Under the pieces are notes generated by a model. The model did not search any database. It was given only the letters and a program-made list of their open reading frames with translations, and was not told where the DNA came from. The translations under genes and the position numbers were made by a program. Below, one piece after another: positions 9,178-17,764 of a stretch of DNA of 64,000 nt. This DNA is from CAVRXQ01 sp963838845 (GTDB lineage Bacteria > Actinomycetota > Acidimicrobiia > Acidimicrobiales > Bog-793): NCBI GenBank assembly GCA_963838845.1, contig CAWISR010000002.1:558001-622000 (forward strand), read 5' to 3'. How positions within the stretch are numbered: the stretch's first letter is position 1; every line of letters starts with the position of its first letter.

Positions 9178-9579
9178 ATGGAGAGCACCGAGGAAGAGAT
9201 CAGCACCGACGGCGTACTCGTCACTGACGTGACGGACCGTCTCGCGCGGTTTTGTCATGGCCGCGGTGACGGCTTGGTGAATGTCTTCGTCCCGCACGCG
9301 ACCGCGGGTCTGGCGTTGATGGAGACGGGCGCGGCGTCCGAGAAGGACTTCTCGGAGGCGGTGGATCGGCTGTTTCCGGTGGGCGCCCCGTACCGTCACC
9401 GGCACGGTTCGCCGGGACACGGCCGTGACCACGTTCTGCCCTGCTTCATTGCTCCGTCGATGACGATCCCGGTCAAGGACGGTGTCCCGCTCCTCGGAAC
9501 CTGGCAAAGCCTCGTCCTCGTCGACTCGAACGGCGACAATCCGAGACGACGGGTGCGCTTCAGCTTCCTCACCGGTTGA
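9178..9579 (+). CDS. YjbQ family protein (UPF0047)
   Basis: 133 residue YjbQ/UPF0047 protein, a fold with weak thiamine-phosphate synthase activity in some members and otherwise unknown role. Conserved features are seen in order: NVFVPHATAGLALMETG, the HRHGSPGHGRDHVLPCF segment with several His, and the end pattern LGTWQSLVLVDSNGDN that defines the family. The start ATG at 9178 follows an AGGAGG-like ribosome site at about 9167-9172. It is divergent from the cupin, so the two may share a control region of only 60 bases. Confidence 0.9.
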   Translation: MESTEEEISTDGVLVTDVTDRLARFCHGRGDGLVNVFVPHATAGLALMETGAASEKDFSEAVDRLFPVGAPYRHRHGSPGHGRDHVLPCFIAPSMTIPVKDGVPLLGTWQSLVLVDSNGDNPRRRVRFSFLTG

Positions 9580-9615
9580 CTCGCGTCGACACGGATCGCG
9601 GCCGTCGTTTGAATC

Positions 9616-9930
9616 TTGGTGGCTGACTGTCATAATCACGACACGTCGACACCTCCGCGGATCTCGCTTCCCCAACGCATCGTTCTTTTGATCGGATTCG
9701 GCCTTGGTCTTGCGTTCCTCGGCCGTTTCCTCACCCACATCCAGACTGGACCGGCATTCCTTCGGGGTTGGACCGGCTACGCGCCGCTCTACCTCCTTCG
9801 GCATGGCGTGATCCCCCCGTGGGGGCGCCTCTTGATTTGGCTCGCACTCGTCGCGATCTGGACGGTGCTCGCGTACTGGATGCTTCAACCAGTCGGTCTC
9901 AATCGGCGCGACGATGAGGGAGATGCGTAG
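9616..9930 (+). CDS. Small membrane protein of unknown function
   Basis: 104 residue protein with two predicted membrane helices (about residues 20-40, IVLLIGFGLGLAFLGRFL, and 70-92, RLLIWLALVAIWTVLAYWML) joined by a short loop with aromatic residues. The charged tail RRDDEGDA should face the cytoplasm. The start is a GTG at 9616. I do not recognise the family. It overlaps the next small reading frame by 17 bases, which suggests translational coupling. Confidence 0.5.
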   Translation: MVADCHNHDTSTPPRISLPQRIVLLIGFGLGLAFLGRFLTHIQTGPAFLRGWTGYAPLYLLRHGVIPPWGRLLIWLALVAIWTVLAYWMLQPVGLNRRDDEGDA

Positions 9931-10069
9931 GTTCAGTCCTTTCCTCCGTATCGCCGGTTGCCTCAACGTCGCCGCATCCGTTGTGCTCGTCATCACGGCG
10001 GTGCGTCCTTTCGCATCGGCGAACGCTTCGACGAGGACACCAGCTTCAGTTGACGCCGACATCACCTAA
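9914..10069 (+). CDS. Short exported or membrane peptide, hypothetical
   Basis: 51 residue reading frame starting with ATG at 9914 inside the end of the preceding gene, so the two are probably coupled. It has basic residues first (MREMRRF), then a hydrophobic helix (IAGCLNVAASVVLVITAV) and a short polar end after an ASA-like site. This looks like a signal peptide or single anchor. A second ATG at 9923 is possible. No family is recognised; it may be a chance frame. Confidence 0.35.
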   Translation: MREMRRFSPFLRIAGCLNVAASVVLVITAVRPFASANASTRTPASVDADIT

Positions 10070-10092
10070 TTCCGATGCGTTAGGACGGTGCC

Positions 10093-11211
10093 GTGCGATT
10101 GATCGAAATCGAGCTCCGCCGCCTCGAAATGTCCCTCGTCCACCCCGTCGTGACAGCGGCCGAACGGCACGTTCGTCGGCCGCTCCTACTCGTTCGCGCC
10201 ACCACCGACCTCGGGATCGGCGATGGCGAGTGTGAAGCGCTCGAATCGACGAAGTACGCGGGTGAGTCGGTCGACACTGCCGAAAAGGTGCTCGCGACAG
10301 AGATCATTCCGAAGCTGCTGACCGGCAACGCCGAGTTCGCATCGGTGGATCAGCTGATCGCTGACCTGTCGACGAGCATCGCGGCCCCAATGGCGATCGC
10401 CGCAATCGAGATGGCTCTTCTCGATGGGGCGCTGCGCGAGAGCGGGAAATCGCTCGCGTCGTACCTTGAAGTCTCACGCGTCGCGATTCCCGCCGGGGCG
10501 ACGGTCGGAATCGCGCCCGTTCGTGACGTCGTCGACGGGGTGAACGAAGCGTTCGCGGCGGGCATCCGTCGGGTGAAGCTGAAGATCGCGCCGGATGCCG
10601 ATGTCGTTCCCGTGCGGATCGTCCGCGAGGCCTTTCCCGACGTCGACCTCATCGTCGACGCGAACGAGTCGTACTCGCTCAGCGACCCGAGTCACAGAAC
10701 CGCGCTGCTCGCCCTCGATGAACTCGGGATCGCGGCGATCGAACAACCTCTCGAACGAGGTGAGATCGGCGGTCACGCCCAATTGGTCCGGGAGCTGAAA
10801 ACGCCGATCCTTCTCGACGAGTCGATCGGCAACCTGGAGGACCTGGGTCGAGCGCTCGACGCTGGAGCGTGCTCGGGCGTCTGTGTGAAGCCGGCGCGAC
10901 TCGGGGGCATCTTCGCTTCACTTGTCGCGCGCGATCAGTGCCTCGGCGCTTCCGTGCCTTGCGCGATCGGCGGGCTATTCGAAGCGGGTCTCGGCCGTGC
11001 CGCGTCTATCGTGGTCGGGGCGCTCAACGGCTTCGACCTCGGCGGAGACCTCGGGCCGAGCGAGCGTTACTTCGAACAGGACATCACACCGCCGCACGCC
11101 CTCGTCCAGGGAATGTTGCCCGTTCCCTCCCGCCCCGGCATCGGCGTCGACCTGCGAGAGGACATCGTCGAGTCCTTGACCGCGAGGTCGCAGCGATTCG
11201 TCTCCTCATAG
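10093..11211 (+). CDS. menC: o-succinylbenzoate synthase (menaquinone synthesis)
   Basis: Enolase-superfamily dehydratase that turns SHCHC into o-succinylbenzoate in menaquinone synthesis. At 372 residues it matches the MenC/N-acylamino acid racemase type. The catalytic Lys pair is in RRVKLKI (K162, K164). The three metal ligands are D189 (VDANES), E217 (IEQPL) and D242 (LLDES), and the second acid/base Lys is K266 (CVKPARLGG). The closing PGIGVDL motif is typical. The start is a GTG at 10093 after an AGGA site. Other men genes are not nearby, so a racemase activity remains possible. Confidence 0.88.
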   Translation: MRLIEIELRRLEMSLVHPVVTAAERHVRRPLLLVRATTDLGIGDGECEALESTKYAGESVDTAEKVLATEIIPKLLTGNAEFASVDQLIADLSTSIAAPMAIAAIEMALLDGALRESGKSLASYLEVSRVAIPAGATVGIAPVRDVVDGVNEAFAAGIRRVKLKIAPDADVVPVRIVREAFPDVDLIVDANESYSLSDPSHRTALLALDELGIAAIEQPLERGEIGGHAQLVRELKTPILLDESIGNLEDLGRALDAGACSGVCVKPARLGGIFASLVARDQCLGASVPCAIGGLFEAGLGRAASIVVGALNGFDLGGDLGPSERYFEQDITPPHALVQGMLPVPSRPGIGVDLREDIVESLTARSQRFVSS

Positions 11212-11214
11212 GCT

Positions 11215-11523
11215 TTGTACGTGCGGGCGTCATTCATTGACCCGAGGCGACGGATCGAGCGCCGACTGTTCGATATCAACGATCGTCTGCAGAGGTTGCG
11301 AGCCGAGCTCGGAGTGATCGAGGAACAGCTCGTCGAACTGGCGGATCAGGCCGAGGAGGCGAAAGTACGAGCGGTCGTCGCAGAGACAGCATTCGCGGAT
11401 CACCAATGGGATGAAGCGCGCCGACACGCAGAACACATTGTGCGCGCCCGCGACAATCTCCGCGACGAGATTGCGAAGCTTGAGCGAACGCAAGATGAGT
11501 TGATCGGGAAGCTCGTCAGCTGA
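11215..11523 (+). CDS. Coiled-coil protein of unknown function
   Basis: 102 residue, highly charged protein, almost wholly coiled coil (about residues 12-95: RRLFDINDRLQRLRAELGVI through NLRDEIAKLERTQDEL). No membrane segment, signal or catalytic motif is seen. It starts with TTG at 11215, four bases after the menC stop; a GTG at 11221 is the alternative. Similar short coiled-coil proteins occur in many actinobacteria without a known role. Its position suggests co-transcription with menC only because of spacing. Confidence 0.6.
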   Translation: MYVRASFIDPRRRIERRLFDINDRLQRLRAELGVIEEQLVELADQAEEAKVRAVVAETAFADHQWDEARRHAEHIVRARDNLRDEIAKLERTQDELIGKLVS

Positions 11524-11650
11524 AGGTCGCGGCCCGCGAGACCTGCATCGAAGTGCCGAGTCGTGCCCGGACCGGGTAGCCACTGCCAAGTACCGCGACC
11601 GTTGTGAATGCGCGACGAATCACCGAGCCGAGGTGCGCTCGTTGTCCTTC

Positions 11651-12325
11651 TTAGCGAGTGGTGACGTAGAGTTGCCGCCCCATACGCGGACCGATCGCAA
11701 CGGTGGTAAGGGTTGACGTGTCGTCGTCGATCTCGAGGGTCAGCGTGCCGTCGGGAGCGCGCGACCTCACTCGTGCTTTGCAGCCGGGTGTCAGGCCGTG
11801 CTCACTGAGGTATATGAGCGCCTCGTGGTTGACTTCGAGCTGCTCGGTGATCCGGGCGAGGGTGAACTCTGCGCCCTCTGAGATCTCCGTCATCGGATAC
11901 TGCGGCGTCGGGTCGCGCTTTGCTCCCGGGATCGGATTGCCGTGGGGGCAAGTCGTGGGATACCCGAGAAGCTCGTTGAAGCGTGCTTCGACGTCGTCGG
12001 AGATGACGTGCTCCCAGCGACCGGCTTCGTTGTGCGCCTTTTCCCATGGCAACTTGACGATGTCGACGAGGAACCGCTCGGCGAGGCGGTGCTTGCGTAC
12101 CACGCTTTCGGCGCGGCTACGGCCCTTGTCGGTGAGGGTGAGGCCCCGACCCGAGCGGGAAACGTAGCCCTCGTCGCTCAGACGGCGGATCATCTCCGAT
12201 ACCGCCTGGGGGGTGTGACCGAGTCGTTCGACGAGTCGCGCCTGGATGACAGGCACATCCTCTTCCTCGAGCGCGAGCACCGTTTCGAGGTACTCCTCGA
12301 GTGGCGGGTGAAATCCGACCGACAT
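11651..12325 (-). CDS. DtxR/IdeR-type metal-dependent repressor
   Basis: 224 residue iron or manganese sensing repressor. Residues 1-70 form the winged helix (QARLVERLGHTPQAVSEMIRRLSDEGYV). The dimerisation domain holds metal ligands in HVISDDVEARFNELL and the CPHGNPIPG motif, where Cys and the preceding helix match the DtxR primary site. The C-terminal 75 residues form the SH3-like FeoA domain, so it is a full-length member. I chose ATG 12325 (MSVGFHPP) over an upstream in-frame ATG because the domain begins right there. It is divergent from polA. Whether Fe or Mn is sensed cannot be told. Confidence 0.9.
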   Translation of the reverse strand: MSVGFHPPLEEYLETVLALEEEDVPVIQARLVERLGHTPQAVSEMIRRLSDEGYVSRSGRGLTLTDKGRSRAESVVRKHRLAERFLVDIVKLPWEKAHNEAGRWEHVISDDVEARFNELLGYPTTCPHGNPIPGAKRDPTPQYPMTEISEGAEFTLARITEQLEVNHEALIYLSEHGLTPGCKARVRSRAPDGTLTLEIDDDTSTLTTVAIGPRMGRQLYVTTR

Positions 12326-12425
12326 CACCTCGATGGTACCGGTGCCCTGGAATTTGGTCTTTCGGCGCAGGATCACTCAGGAGCCACGGTGGCGCGCGGC
12401 TGCCTCCGACCTACGATCGAAGGCA

Positions 12426-15107
12426 GTGGCGGACTATCTCCTGTTGGACGGACACAACCTCGCGTTCCGGTCCTGGTTCGCATTGAAAGACGCCGGTATG
12501 AGCACCTCGTCCGGCCAGGAGACCCAGGCCGTCTATGGGTTCGTGTCGATGGTCACGCGGATGCTCGCCGACTTCTCGCCGGACGGGGTCTCGGTCGCCT
12601 TCGATCGACGCGAGCCGACCTTCCGTGACGAGTTCGTGAGCCAGTACAAGGCCGGACGTCCGCCGACCCCCGAACCGCTGCTCGAACAGATCGAGCTGAT
12701 CCGCCAGTTCGTCGTCGCACTCGGCATTCCGGCGCTCGACGCGATCGGCTACGAAGCCGACGATATCTTGGCCACGCTCGCAACCCGCTCTCGTGACGCG
12801 GGCGATGACGTCGTGATCGTCACCGGCGACCGTGATGTCTTTCAGCTCGTCGAGGATCCGCACATCCGCGTGCTGTACATCCGTCGAGGCGTGACCGACT
12901 ACGTGCTGTATGACGAGGCGGGGATCATCGATCGGACGGGCGTGCCACCGAGCGAGTACCCGCTCCTCGCCGCACTGCGGGGTGACACGTCGGACAATCT
13001 GCCCGGCGTCCCGGGCGTCGGCGACAAGACCGCCGCGAAGCTCGTTTCGACGTACCACGACATCGACACGCTTTTTGCGCACCTCGACGAGAACACGCCG
13101 AAGCTGCGGGCAGCGCTCGCCGACGCGGAGGAACAGGTTCGGACGAACCTGCGCGCGATTCCGCTCATGCGTGACGTGCCGATCGCCGAAGGCGTCGGCG
13201 CGCTCGCGCCGGATCGCGAAGAGCTCGAGCGCCTCTTCGACTTCTTGGAGATGCGGACGCTGAAGGAGCGCCTCTTCGAGGTGCTCGGCAAAGCAGGACT
13301 CGGGGAGCGGCCGACGCCCGTCGTCGATGAGCCAACTGTGCGTCCAGTCACGGTCCCCCAGTCGAAGGACGAACTTGCCCGCGTCCTCGGCGGTGCACTG
13401 AAGACGAAGGGACGCGTCGGGATCGACGTCGACTGGGAGGGCGTTCCCGGTCGCTCCGCCCTCGCCGCGATCGCGTTCGCGTCCCCCGACGAAGGTCCGG
13501 TCGTGGTCGCAGCGGGGGAGCGCGCGCACGACGCCGCCGTGGCGAGGGCCTTCGCGGTGTCGGGCAAGCCCGCCGCACCGAGACTTGCCGGGCACGGGCT
13601 GAAGGAGCTGGTGCGGGAATTCCTCAGCGAAGGTTCCGACGTCACCGGCGTCGACCTCGATACGAACGTCGCCGCCTATCTCCTCGATCCCGCCCAAGGT
13701 TCGGCATCGCTCCACGACCTCGCGCAAAGGCATGGACTTGTCGCGCCGGAGGGAGCTGAGTTGGGGCAGCTCGATTTCGATCTCCTCGGCGGTGAAGAGG
13801 CGGGAGGATCGTTCGACGGAGTCGCCCGGCGCGCCGACGTGGCGCGCGTCTTAGCGGGCATGCTCGCCGACGAACTCGAAAAAGCGGGCGAGCTCGAGCT
13901 CTACGACGACATCGAGCGCCCATTGATCCGGGTCCTCGCGAAGATGGAGGTTGCCGGGATCGGCGTCGACGTCGACCGACTGCGGGCGACCAATACCGAA
14001 TTGACTTCCGAGGCGAACGCTCTCGAATCGACGATCCACGAACTCGCCGGCGAGGACTTCAACGTCAATTCGTCGACCCAGCTGCGTCACGTCTTATACG
14101 AGAAACTGCAGCTCACGCCGGGCAAGAAGACGAAGACCGGGTATTCGACTGACGCGCAGACGCTCGAGAGGCTGCGCGACGCGCACCCGATCGTCGATGC
14201 CTTGCTCCGCTACCGCGAGGTCGAAAAGCTCCGTTCGACCTACGGGGACGGCCTGCTCGCCGAGGTCGGCGCCGACGGGCGCATCCACGCTTCGTTCAAC
14301 CAGACCGTCGCACGCACCGGCCGGTTGTCGTCGGACCGCCCGAACCTGCATAACATCCCGATCCGCTCCGAGGAAGGTCGGCGCATCCGAGAGGCGTTCG
14401 TCCCGGCCAAAGGGACGACCTTTCTTATTGCGGACTACAACCAGATCGAGTTGCGGGTGATCGCCCACCTTGCCGGCGACCCAGGTCTCGTCGCCGCGTT
14501 CGCCGAGCGCCGCGACATCCACGCGACCACGGCGGCGCGCATCTTCGGCGTCGACCCGAAGGACGTGACCCTCGCGCAACGCTCGAAGTCGAAGATGGTC
14601 TCCTACGGGCTCGCCTACGGGATGGAGGCCTACGGCCTCTCCCAACGCCTCGGCGTCGACATCAACGAGGCGTCTGCGATCCTCGATTCGTACTTCGCTG
14701 CCTTCCCGGCGGTGAGGGCGTACATGGAGCGTTCGGTGCAAGAGGCGCGGGCGAAGGGGTACACCGAGACCGAGCTCGGCCGACGGCGATATCTGCCCGA
14801 GCTGATGTCCGACAACTTCAGGGTTCGCCAGGCCGCCGAACGACAGGCGATGAACGCCGGCATCCAGGGTCTTGGCGCGGACATCTTCAAGATCGCCCTC
14901 GTGCGTATCGACGACGCCTTCGAGCAGGCGAAGCTCGGCTCCCGCCTCGTACTGCAGGTCCACGACGAGGTCCTTGTCGAGACACCGGACTCGGAGCACG
15001 ACGAAACGGAAAAGATCGTGCGCGAGGCGATGGAGCAGGCCTACCCGCTGAAAGTGCCGCTTGAGGTCCATCTCTCGTGGGGGAAGAGCTGGGCTGACGC
15101 GAAGTAG
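12426..15107 (+). CDS. polA: DNA polymerase I
   Basis: 893 residue repair and Okazaki-fragment polymerase. Residues 1-290 are the 5'-3' exonuclease (LLLDGHNLAFRSWFAL, DRREPTFR, GVPGVGDKTA helix-hairpin motif). The middle 3'-5' exonuclease-like domain looks degenerate: the exo I position reads GIDVDWEG rather than DTET, so proofreading is probably lost, as in mycobacteria. The polymerase domain has motif A IADYNQIELR, motif B RSKSKMVSYGLAYGM and motif C LQVHDEV. The GTG at 12426 is chosen because homologous sequence (ADYLLLDG) starts immediately; the frame itself opens upstream. It is transcribed alone. Confidence 0.95.
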   Translation: MADYLLLDGHNLAFRSWFALKDAGMSTSSGQETQAVYGFVSMVTRMLADFSPDGVSVAFDRREPTFRDEFVSQYKAGRPPTPEPLLEQIELIRQFVVALGIPALDAIGYEADDILATLATRSRDAGDDVVIVTGDRDVFQLVEDPHIRVLYIRRGVTDYVLYDEAGIIDRTGVPPSEYPLLAALRGDTSDNLPGVPGVGDKTAAKLVSTYHDIDTLFAHLDENTPKLRAALADAEEQVRTNLRAIPLMRDVPIAEGVGALAPDREELERLFDFLEMRTLKERLFEVLGKAGLGERPTPVVDEPTVRPVTVPQSKDELARVLGGALKTKGRVGIDVDWEGVPGRSALAAIAFASPDEGPVVVAAGERAHDAAVARAFAVSGKPAAPRLAGHGLKELVREFLSEGSDVTGVDLDTNVAAYLLDPAQGSASLHDLAQRHGLVAPEGAELGQLDFDLLGGEEAGGSFDGVARRADVARVLAGMLADELEKAGELELYDDIERPLIRVLAKMEVAGIGVDVDRLRATNTELTSEANALESTIHELAGEDFNVNSSTQLRHVLYEKLQLTPGKKTKTGYSTDAQTLERLRDAHPIVDALLRYREVEKLRSTYGDGLLAEVGADGRIHASFNQTVARTGRLSSDRPNLHNIPIRSEEGRRIREAFVPAKGTTFLIADYNQIELRVIAHLAGDPGLVAAFAERRDIHATTAARIFGVDPKDVTLAQRSKSKMVSYGLAYGMEAYGLSQRLGVDINEASAILDSYFAAFPAVRAYMERSVQEARAKGYTETELGRRRYLPELMSDNFRVRQAAERQAMNAGIQGLGADIFKIALVRIDDAFEQAKLGSRLVLQVHDEVLVETPDSEHDETEKIVREAMEQAYPLKVPLEVHLSWGKSWADAK

Positions 15108-15498
15108 CGCCGGGATGCCGAACCGGTCCCGGTGGGCGTCGGTCGGCGCTTTCATGGACACCGATCGTGCGGGACCTTCCCGCCGGTGCGTCCGCCTTCG
15201 TCATGCCAACGGGGATCGCCTCGATCGCCGCGTTCGAGTTCGGACCGGCATGGCTGTCTCAGCCGCTTCGGCGGCGGGCGTCGCCGCGGCGTCACGGCGC
15301 GCCACCGGCGTCGGACGCGGGACGGCGGTGCGGGTAGCCGGCGGAACGGCGGTCGACCACTCCGTGTAACATTGATTACGCCCGACCAGCGCCTCCTGCG
15401 CCGGTAAAACTCCGGGCGACCAAGTCCACTTTTCGCCGACTCGCGGCGCGCAGTGCGCGAGGCGGGGCGGCCCGATCAATACAAAGGCCACTATCTAG
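15108..15498. other. Intergenic region between polA and rpsA
   Basis: About 390 bases, GC-rich, which should contain the rpsA promoter and leader. A short hairpin GCGGG-ACCTT-CCCGC lies at about 15167-15181 and may end polA transcription; no T-run follows. Reading frames here lack protein character. No clear S1 autoregulatory structure could be identified by eye. Confidence 0.35.
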
Positions 15499-16941
15499 AT
15501 GCCCGACGAGACGAGCGGCGAGGCGCCGGCGGCGACAATCGACGCCGACACGACCGAAGCGGTCGAGCCCGCCGCCACCGAGGCAACACCCGAACCCGCG
15601 GCCGAGACCCCGAAGCCGAGCGAGAACGGCTACACGTACAACACGATCACCGAGGACGACCTCGGCCCGGTCAGCTTCGACGAGGCGATCGATCAGACCC
15701 TCGTCGCCTTCGACGAAGGCGACATCGTGAAGGGCACGGTCGTGAAGGTCGACAACGACGAGGTGCTGCTCGACATCGGGTACAAGTCCGAGGGCGTCAT
15801 CCCCGTGCGTGAGCTCTCGATCCGCCACGACGTCGACGCCCATGAGGTCGTGAAGCTCGGTGAGGAGATCGAAGCGCTCGTCCTCCAGAAAGAGGACAAA
15901 GAGGGCCGCCTCATCCTCTCGAAAAAGCGCGCCCAGTACGAGCGGGCATGGGGCTCGATCGAACAGATCAAGGACTCCGGCGGCGTCGTGCGAGGTCCCG
16001 TCATCGAAGTCGTCAAGGGCGGCCTCATCTTGGACATCGGACTGCGCGGCTTTCTGCCGGCGTCCCTCGTCGAGCTGCGCCGCGTTCGCGACCTGCAGCC
16101 GTACCTCGGTCGCGCCCTCGAGGCGAAGATCATCGAGCTCGACAAGAACCGCAACAACGTCGTCTTGTCACGGCGCGCCTGGCTCGAGGAGACGCAGAAG
16201 GAGCAGCGCAGCGAATTCTTGGAGAACCTGAAGCCCGGCGAGATCCGCAAGGGCACGGTCTCGTCCGTCGTGAACTTCGGCGCCTTCGTCGACCTGGGTG
16301 GTATGGACGGGCTGATCCACGTCTCCGAGTTGTCGTGGAAGCACGTCGACCATCCGTCTTCGGTGGTGTCGGTCGGCGACGAGGTGACGGTGCAGGTGCT
16401 CGACGTCGATCTCGAAAAAGAGCGGATCTCGCTCTCGCTGAAAGCGACCCAGTCTGACCCCTGGCAGGAGTTCGCCGCGGCGCACAAGGTCGGCGAGCTC
16501 GTTTACGGCCGCATCACAAAGCTCGTGCCCTTCGGCGCGTTCGTCCAGGTCGGTGACGGCATCGAGGGTCTCGTCCACATCTCGGAGATGGCGGCGCACC
16601 ACGTCGAGCTCCCCGAGCAGGTGGTCACCGTCGGAGAAGAGCTGTGGGTGAAGATCATCGACATCGACCTGCAGCGGCGGCGGATCTCGCTCTCGATCAG
16701 CCAGGCGGCAGAAGGTGGCGAGGTCGCCGAGGAGTATCGCGAGGCGTTCGGCGAGCACGCCTACGACGCCGAAGGCAATTACATCGGCGCCTACGCCGCG
16801 GGCGAATTCACCCCGGAGACCGAGGGGCAGGCCGCCTGGGCGGACGAGTTCGTCGGCGAACACCCAGCCGACACCGCTCAGCCAGCGGAACCCGCAGAAG
16901 ACACCGCGGACTCCGACAATTCCGAAGCGAGCGGCGGCTGA
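15499..16941 (+). CDS. rpsA: 30S ribosomal protein S1
   Basis: 480 residue RNA-binding protein that helps load mRNA on the 30S subunit. An acidic, alanine-rich leader (about 50 residues) is followed by four S1 domains beginning near residues 72, 157, 245 and 330; repeats such as GDIVKGTVVKVDNDEVLLDIGYKSEG and FGAFVDLGGMDGLIHVSELS show the fold. The tail after residue 420 is acidic and low-complexity, typical of actinobacterial S1, which has four rather than six domains. ATG at 15499. It directly precedes coaE, the usual actinobacterial order. Confidence 0.96.
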   Translation: MPDETSGEAPAATIDADTTEAVEPAATEATPEPAAETPKPSENGYTYNTITEDDLGPVSFDEAIDQTLVAFDEGDIVKGTVVKVDNDEVLLDIGYKSEGVIPVRELSIRHDVDAHEVVKLGEEIEALVLQKEDKEGRLILSKKRAQYERAWGSIEQIKDSGGVVRGPVIEVVKGGLILDIGLRGFLPASLVELRRVRDLQPYLGRALEAKIIELDKNRNNVVLSRRAWLEETQKEQRSEFLENLKPGEIRKGTVSSVVNFGAFVDLGGMDGLIHVSELSWKHVDHPSSVVSVGDEVTVQVLDVDLEKERISLSLKATQSDPWQEFAAAHKVGELVYGRITKLVPFGAFVQVGDGIEGLVHISEMAAHHVELPEQVVTVGEELWVKIIDIDLQRRRISLSISQAAEGGEVAEEYREAFGEHAYDAEGNYIGAYAAGEFTPETEGQAAWADEFVGEHPADTAQPAEPAEDTADSDNSEASGG

Positions 16942-16990
16942 TCGAGCCGTCCAGCGAGGTCGCTCCACGCCCGCGGTCCAGGCGGCGTCC

Positions 16991-17638
16991 ATGAAAGCGA
17001 TCGGGCTGACCGGGGGCATTGGCGCCGGAAAGTCGACGGTCGCGCAGCTCTTTGCCCGGCACGGGATGCGCGTCATCGACGCCGACGCGATCGCTCGCAA
17101 GGTGCTCTCGCCGGGCTCCGCCGTCTTCGATGCCGTCGTCGACCGGTTCGGTCGGGCGATCGTCGACGCGAACGGGGCGATCGACCGGGCGGCTCTCGGC
17201 GAGCTCGTCTTTGCTGACGTGAGCGAGCGCCGCGACCTCGAGGCGATCGTCCATCCCGCGGTCGGTGCGGTGATCTCCGACGAGCTCGCCCGGGCGCGAA
17301 ATGAGGACGCGGACGTCGTCGTCGACATCCCGCTGCTCGTCGAGACCGATGCCCGGCGCCGCTACGGGCTCGACATCGTCGTCGTCGTCGACACTCCCGA
17401 ACCCGTCGCCCTCGAACGCCTGGTGGCCGAGCGGGGGATGGACGAGGCGTCGGCGAAGGCGCGCATGGCCGCCCAGGCGGATCGCACCGCGCGGTTTGCA
17501 GTCGCCGACGTCATCATCGAAAATTCCGGCACGCCTGGTGAACTCGCCGATATGGTCGACAGTGTCTGGCAGTGGATCGTTCACCTCGGGCCAGGATCGG
17601 CACCGCTCGATCTGAACCCCGGGGGGCCGCCGAGCTGA
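16991..17638 (+). CDS. coaE: Dephospho-CoA kinase
   Basis: 215 residue kinase for the last step of CoA synthesis, phosphorylating the ribose 3' position of dephospho-CoA. The P-loop GGIGAGKST lies at residues 8-16. The substrate-binding part includes RVIDADAIARKVL, and the lid segment reads MDEASAKARMAAQ, both typical of CoaE. Some family members in actinobacteria carry a C-terminal GrpB domain; this one stops at the kinase. ATG 16991 lies 49 bases after rpsA and is probably in the same transcript. Confidence 0.95.
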   Translation: MKAIGLTGGIGAGKSTVAQLFARHGMRVIDADAIARKVLSPGSAVFDAVVDRFGRAIVDANGAIDRAALGELVFADVSERRDLEAIVHPAVGAVISDELARARNEDADVVVDIPLLVETDARRRYGLDIVVVVDTPEPVALERLVAERGMDEASAKARMAAQADRTARFAVADVIIENSGTPGELADMVDSVWQWIVHLGPGSAPLDLNPGGPPS

Positions 17639-17764
17639 TGGCACCGCCATAAGGCGGGTCTGCGACTGGGGCGCGGAGTGCCGTCGGCACCGACCGGTGC
17701 CGGCGTTGGGGATCGCGGAGGTGCGTGCCGATGAGGCAGGCGCTGAACTAGAGCGCTCGGTCCG

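Noticed and set aside
8710..10065. A 451-codon reading frame on the minus strand reaching over the YjbQ and membrane protein genes
   Set aside because: Only the last 135 codons are cupin-like; the upstream part is antisense to a clearly conserved YjbQ gene.
3391..15135. 17 base identity (CGAACCGGTCCCGGTGG) at 3391-3407 and 15119-15135
   Set aside because: Only this short word matches, flanks differ, and such GC-rich words can recur by chance in 64 kb.
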